This document shows, piece by piece, positions 13,216 to 16,453 of a stretch of DNA of 16,453 nucleotides. Both the position numbers and the translations under genes were made by a program. The notes below the pieces were generated by a model, which saw only the letters and a program-made list of their open reading frames with translations, made no database searches and was not told where the DNA came from. The first letter of the stretch is position 1; each line of letters begins with the position of its first letter. This DNA comes from Crenarchaeota archaeon SCGC AAA471-B05 (lineage in GTDB: Archaea > Thermoproteota > Thermoprotei > Gearchaeales > Gearchaeaceae). The stretch is taken from positions 35,226-51,678 of the forward strand of contig AQYM01000021.1 of assembly GCA_000380705.1 (NCBI GenBank), given 5' to 3'.

Positions 13216-14604
13216 TTATGCTTTTTTTCTATAATATTGTTTGATGTGTTTTTCTTTAATTCTGGTTAATTCAGTTTCTGGAAGCATTGATAAAACTTCC
13301 CATGCTAAATCCAAAGTTTTCCAAATATCCCTATTTTCATAGTATGATTGAGCTAAGAATTTTCTTTCAAAGACCTCTGCATATCTTAGATAAAGAAGAT
13401 CTGTTGGGGTTAAACTACTTTCTCCTACTATTAAAGCTAATGCTCTAAGTTCCTGTGCTCTTGCATAAGAAGCGTATAATTGACTTGCTACTTCAGGATG
13501 ATCACTTCTAGTTTTTCCTTCACCTATACCGTCTCTCATCAACCTGCTAAGACTCATCAAAACATTTATTGGGGGGTAAATACCTATTCTGTATAAGTCT
13601 CTACTTAGTACAATTTGCCCTTCTGTAATATAAGCAGTTAAATCTGGTATTGGATGACTTATATCATCATTTGGCATAGTAAGAATTGGCATTTGGGTTA
13701 TACTTCCTTTTTTGCCTTTTATTCTTCCTGCTCTTTCATAAATTGTAGCTAAATCTGTATATAAATAACCAGGATACCCTTTTCTTCCGGGCACTTCTTC
13801 CCTTGCTGCACTAATTTCTCTCAATGCTTCTCCGTAGTTTGTCATATCTGTAAGAATGACTAAGACATGCATATCTTTTTCAAAAGCTAAATATTCAGCT
13901 AACGTTAAAGCTATACGCGGTGTTATTATTCTTTCAAATGCAGGATCATCAGCTAAATTTAAAAATAACGCACTCCTTTTTATTGCTCCAGTTTCTTCCA
14001 AACTTTTCTTAAAAAACGATGCTTCATCATGTTGCACTCCTATTGCTGCAAATATAACAGCAAATTCCTCTTCTTGACCAATTACTGTAGCTTGCCTAGC
14101 TATTTGTGCTGCAAGCATGTTATGAGGAAGACCTGCTCCTGAGAAAATAGGTAATTTCTGTCCTCTTATTAAAGTATTCATACCATCTATTGCAGAAATT
14201 CCTGTCTGGATAAAGTTTGTCGGATAATCTCTTCTTTCAGGATTTATTGGAGCACCATTTATGTCTAGATAATCCCTAGGAACAGGAGGAGGTAAACCAT
14301 CTATGGGCTTTCCTAATCCATCAAAAATTCTTCCCAACATATCTTCAGTAACTGGTAATTCAAAAGTTTTTCCTAAGAACCTAGCTTTGGTTCCTTTTGG
14401 GGATAATCCTGTCGTTCCTTCAAATACTTGCACTATAGCTAATCCGAAACCTACTTCTAATACTTTACCCAACCTTGTTTCTCCTGTAGGAGTTTCGATT
14501 TCCACTAATTCATCATATGCTACGTTAGAAACATTTTCTATTATCATCAAAGGACCCTTTATATCTCTTACCGAATAATATTCGATGGAGGTAACTTTAT
14601 GCAT
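13216..14604 (-). CDS. atpB: A-type ATP synthase regulatory subunit B
   Basis: Non-catalytic nucleotide-binding subunit that alternates with A in the head (beta in S. acidocaldarius terms). Features: KGPLMIIENV near the N-terminus, VQVFEGTTGLSP near 52, GRIFDGLGKPIDG near 85, TGISAIDGMNTLIRGQKLPIFSGAGLPHN near 135-160, where the P-loop Lys/Thr of the catalytic subunit is replaced by LPHN, VILTDMTNYGEALREISAAREEVPGRKGYPGY near 245, and SRLMRDGIGEGKTRSDHPEVASQLYA near 350. I prefer ATG 14604 over GTG 14613: the GTGA that would begin the longer form is a Shine-Dalgarno-like element five bases before the ATG, and atpA has the same GTGA-5-ATG layout. The shorter form is 462 residues. It is separated from the atpA stop by one base. 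Confidence 0.96.
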   Translation of the reverse strand: MHKVTSIEYYSVRDIKGPLMIIENVSNVAYDELVEIETPTGETRLGKVLEVGFGLAIVQVFEGTTGLSPKGTKARFLGKTFELPVTEDMLGRIFDGLGKPIDGLPPPVPRDYLDINGAPINPERRDYPTNFIQTGISAIDGMNTLIRGQKLPIFSGAGLPHNMLAAQIARQATVIGQEEEFAVIFAAIGVQHDEASFFKKSLEETGAIKRSALFLNLADDPAFERIITPRIALTLAEYLAFEKDMHVLVILTDMTNYGEALREISAAREEVPGRKGYPGYLYTDLATIYERAGRIKGKKGSITQMPILTMPNDDISHPIPDLTAYITEGQIVLSRDLYRIGIYPPINVLMSLSRLMRDGIGEGKTRSDHPEVASQLYASYARAQELRALALIVGESSLTPTDLLYLRYAEVFERKFLAQSYYENRDIWKTLDLAWEVLSMLPETELTRIKEKHIKQYYRKKA

Positions 14605-14605
14605 T

Positions 14606-16372
14606 TTACTCACTTATTATTTTATTAAAGCTATCTATTATTTCTTGATGTAATTTATCCAACTCTTCTGTTTTATCATTTGGCACTGTATACCTGCATC
14701 TCATAAGTTTAACTATTACCGGCATTGACCTTATTTTTGTCAAGCTAATACCCTTCTCTAAGGTTGCCTTTGCATTTTCATAAAATTCAACAAAGAGTTT
14801 AAGCATTTTATATTGTTTTTCTACGCTACAATAGCTATCTATTGGATCGAAAGCGTTTTGTTGTAAGAAACCTTCTCTTATCATTCTTGCAACATCTAAT
14901 ATTAATTTTTCATTATCTGGAAGAGCTTCAGGACCTAATAATTTAACTATCTCTTTTAATTCATCTTCTTTTTGAAGAATTTCTTGAATTTTTCTTCTCA
15001 ATATTAACCAATTTTTCCCTATAAATTTTTCCCACCATTTTGCAATAGAATCTACATATAATGAATAGCTAATAATCCAATTTATTGCAGGATAATGTCT
15101 TGAATATGCTAAAGCGCTATCTAAACCCCAGAAAGTTCTCACAAATCTTAAAGTATGAACTGTTACAGGTTCTGAAAAATCTCCTCCTGGAGGTGAAACT
15201 GCACCTATTACTGTTACAGAACCTATCCTTTTATCTCTACCTAATGTCACTACTCTTCCAGCTCTTTCATAAAATTCAGCGAGTCTTGATGCTAAATATG
15301 GGGGAAATCCTTCCTCTGCGGGCATCTCCTCTAATCTTCCACTTATTTCTCTTAAAGCCTCTGCCCATCTGCTAGTCGAATCAGCTACCAATACTACATC
15401 GTATCCCATATCCCTATAATATTCAGCAATCGAAATCCCTGTATATATGCTCGCTTCTCTTGCGGAGATAGGCATATTACTTGTATTAGCTATTAAAATA
15501 GTTCTTTCCATTAAAGGTCTTCCGCTATAAGGATCTGTTAATTCAGGGAATTTTACCAATACTTCAGCCATTTCATTACCTCTTTCACCACAACCGATGT
15601 ATATTACAACTCTTGCATCACACCAAGCAGCTATTTGATGTAGCATTACAGTTTTACCTGTACCAAATCCGCCTGGTATAGCTGCCGTTCCTCCTTTTGC
15701 TATGGGGAATAGGATATCTATTATTCTTTGACCTGTAATTAAAGGCACTTCAGGTTCAAGTCTTTCTTTATAAGGTCTTGGTCTTCTTACAGGCCATTTT
15801 TGATATAAGTTCACGCTATATTTATTTTCATTTTTGGTTATTTCAGCTATTACCTCTGTTATGTAATATTCGCCTTCTTTAGCAATATAAGAAACTTTTC
15901 CTTCAATTCCTATGGGAACCATTATTGCATGTTTAATTAATGGTGTTTCTTGAACAAAACCCAATATATCTCCTTCAACTACTTCCTCACCTACCTTCAC
16001 TTTAGGTTCAAAAAACCATTTTCTGTCTGTTGGTAATGGATCTACGGTAACTCCTCTTTTAACAAAAAAACCAACTTTTAAAGCTATAATGTCAAGCGGT
16101 CTTTGAACCCCATCATAGGTTCTTCCTATTATTCCTGGTCCTAAAGTAACGGATAAAGGTTCTCCAGTTTTATAAACAGGTTCACCTGGTCTTAATCCAC
16201 TGGTGTTTTCGTATACTTGAATTACTGCTTTATCTCCTGATACAGCTATCACTTCACCTATTAATTTATCGTATCCTACATAAACTACTTCGTACATTTT
16301 AATACCTTCTAAACCTTCTGCTCTTACTGTTGGACCACTTATCCAGCTTATTTTACCTACTTTACTACTCAT
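14606..16372 (-). CDS. atpA: A-type ATP synthase catalytic subunit A
   Basis: The catalytic subunit of the A3B3 head, which synthesises ATP from ADP and phosphate. With the ATG at 16372 it is 588 residues. It shows the V/A-type insertion (about 110-190, with the KVGEEVVEGDILGFVQETP segment), the Walker A GGFGTGKTV near 237, GCGERGNEMAEVL near 260, the Walker B region VVLVADSTSRWAEALREISGRL near 330 with the arginine-rich EEMPAEEGFPPYLASRLAEFYERAGR after it, and SVTVIGAVSPPGGDFSEPV near 395. The longer GTG start at 16381 is less likely, since its GTGA is placed as a ribosome-binding element five bases before the ATG. One base separates it from the upstream subunit E stop. Confidence 0.97.
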   Translation of the reverse strand: MSSKVGKISWISGPTVRAEGLEGIKMYEVVYVGYDKLIGEVIAVSGDKAVIQVYENTSGLRPGEPVYKTGEPLSVTLGPGIIGRTYDGVQRPLDIIALKVGFFVKRGVTVDPLPTDRKWFFEPKVKVGEEVVEGDILGFVQETPLIKHAIMVPIGIEGKVSYIAKEGEYYITEVIAEITKNENKYSVNLYQKWPVRRPRPYKERLEPEVPLITGQRIIDILFPIAKGGTAAIPGGFGTGKTVMLHQIAAWCDARVVIYIGCGERGNEMAEVLVKFPELTDPYSGRPLMERTILIANTSNMPISAREASIYTGISIAEYYRDMGYDVVLVADSTSRWAEALREISGRLEEMPAEEGFPPYLASRLAEFYERAGRVVTLGRDKRIGSVTVIGAVSPPGGDFSEPVTVHTLRFVRTFWGLDSALAYSRHYPAINWIISYSLYVDSIAKWWEKFIGKNWLILRRKIQEILQKEDELKEIVKLLGPEALPDNEKLILDVARMIREGFLQQNAFDPIDSYCSVEKQYKMLKLFVEFYENAKATLEKGISLTKIRSMPVIVKLMRCRYTVPNDKTEELDKLHQEIIDSFNKIISE

Positions 16373-16373
16373 A

Positions 16374-16453
16374 TTATTCACTCATCAAAATTTTACCTAA
16401 TTCTTTTCTTATATAATCTTTTTGTCTATTTAATCTTGCTTCTATTGTATTAT
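16374..16453 (-). CDS. atpE: A-type ATP synthase subunit E, C-terminal fragment at window edge
   Basis: The last 25 or so codons of the gene upstream of atpA: NTIEARLNRQKDYIRKELGK and then ILMSE before TAA at 16376-16374. The sequence resembles the basic-acidic C-terminal helix of the peripheral-stalk E subunit (delta in S. acidocaldarius), with its typical LxxxxDYIRKELxKIL ending. Position immediately before atpA is the usual one. Too little is present to be certain. Confidence 0.7.
   Translation of the reverse strand, partial: NTIEARLNRQKDYIRKELGKILMSE

Overview
The window comes from a thermophilic crenarchaeon (Thermoproteota). Evidence: an A-type ATP synthase cluster in the order E (partial)-A-B-D-epsilon-K with no subunit F between B and D (an order known from Sulfolobus), an archaeal Hjc/Hje resolvase, an archaemetzincin, a Cren7-related small protein, AT-rich DNA, and TATA-like boxes about 25-30 bases ahead of start codons (leaderless genes). 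A respiring, probably acidophilic heterotroph of the Sulfolobales or Acidilobales type fits best; the low GC would also suit a Caldisphaera-like genus. The genus cannot be fixed from sequence alone.

Layout. 1-804 (-): truncated RimK-type ATP-grasp ligase. 827-3988 (-): isoleucyl-tRNA synthetase. 4033-4892 (+): Holliday junction resolvase overlapping an archaemetzincin. 4944-8737: a flavin-enzyme block with proline dehydrogenase (-), electron transfer flavoprotein beta and alpha (+) and acyl-CoA dehydrogenase (-). 8790-9968 (+): nicotinate phosphoribosyltransferase. 9949-10185 (-): small unknown protein. 10314-10415: a long imperfect palindrome that folds better as a plus-strand RNA. 10409-11920 (-): bifunctional NAD(P)H-hydrate repair enzyme. 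11973-12113 (+): 46-residue Cren7-like zinc-ribbon protein. 12136-16453 (-): ATP synthase genes K, epsilon, D, B, A and the last residues of E.

How it fits together. Proline dehydrogenase and acyl-CoA dehydrogenase reduce FAD, and ETF is the usual acceptor for the latter, so 4944-8737 reads as an oxidation module feeding the respiratory chain, whose proton gradient drives the ATP synthase. The nicotinate phosphoribosyltransferase and the hydrate repair enzyme both maintain NAD(P). Four divergent gene pairs are separated by only 44-52 bases, each apparently served by one central AT-rich element.

Most notable: the zinc-ribbon Cren7 relative, the structured RNA candidate at 10314-10415, and the ETF alpha subunit whose usual FAD-binding motifs are replaced. 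I saw no mobile element, CRISPR array, tRNA or rRNA.
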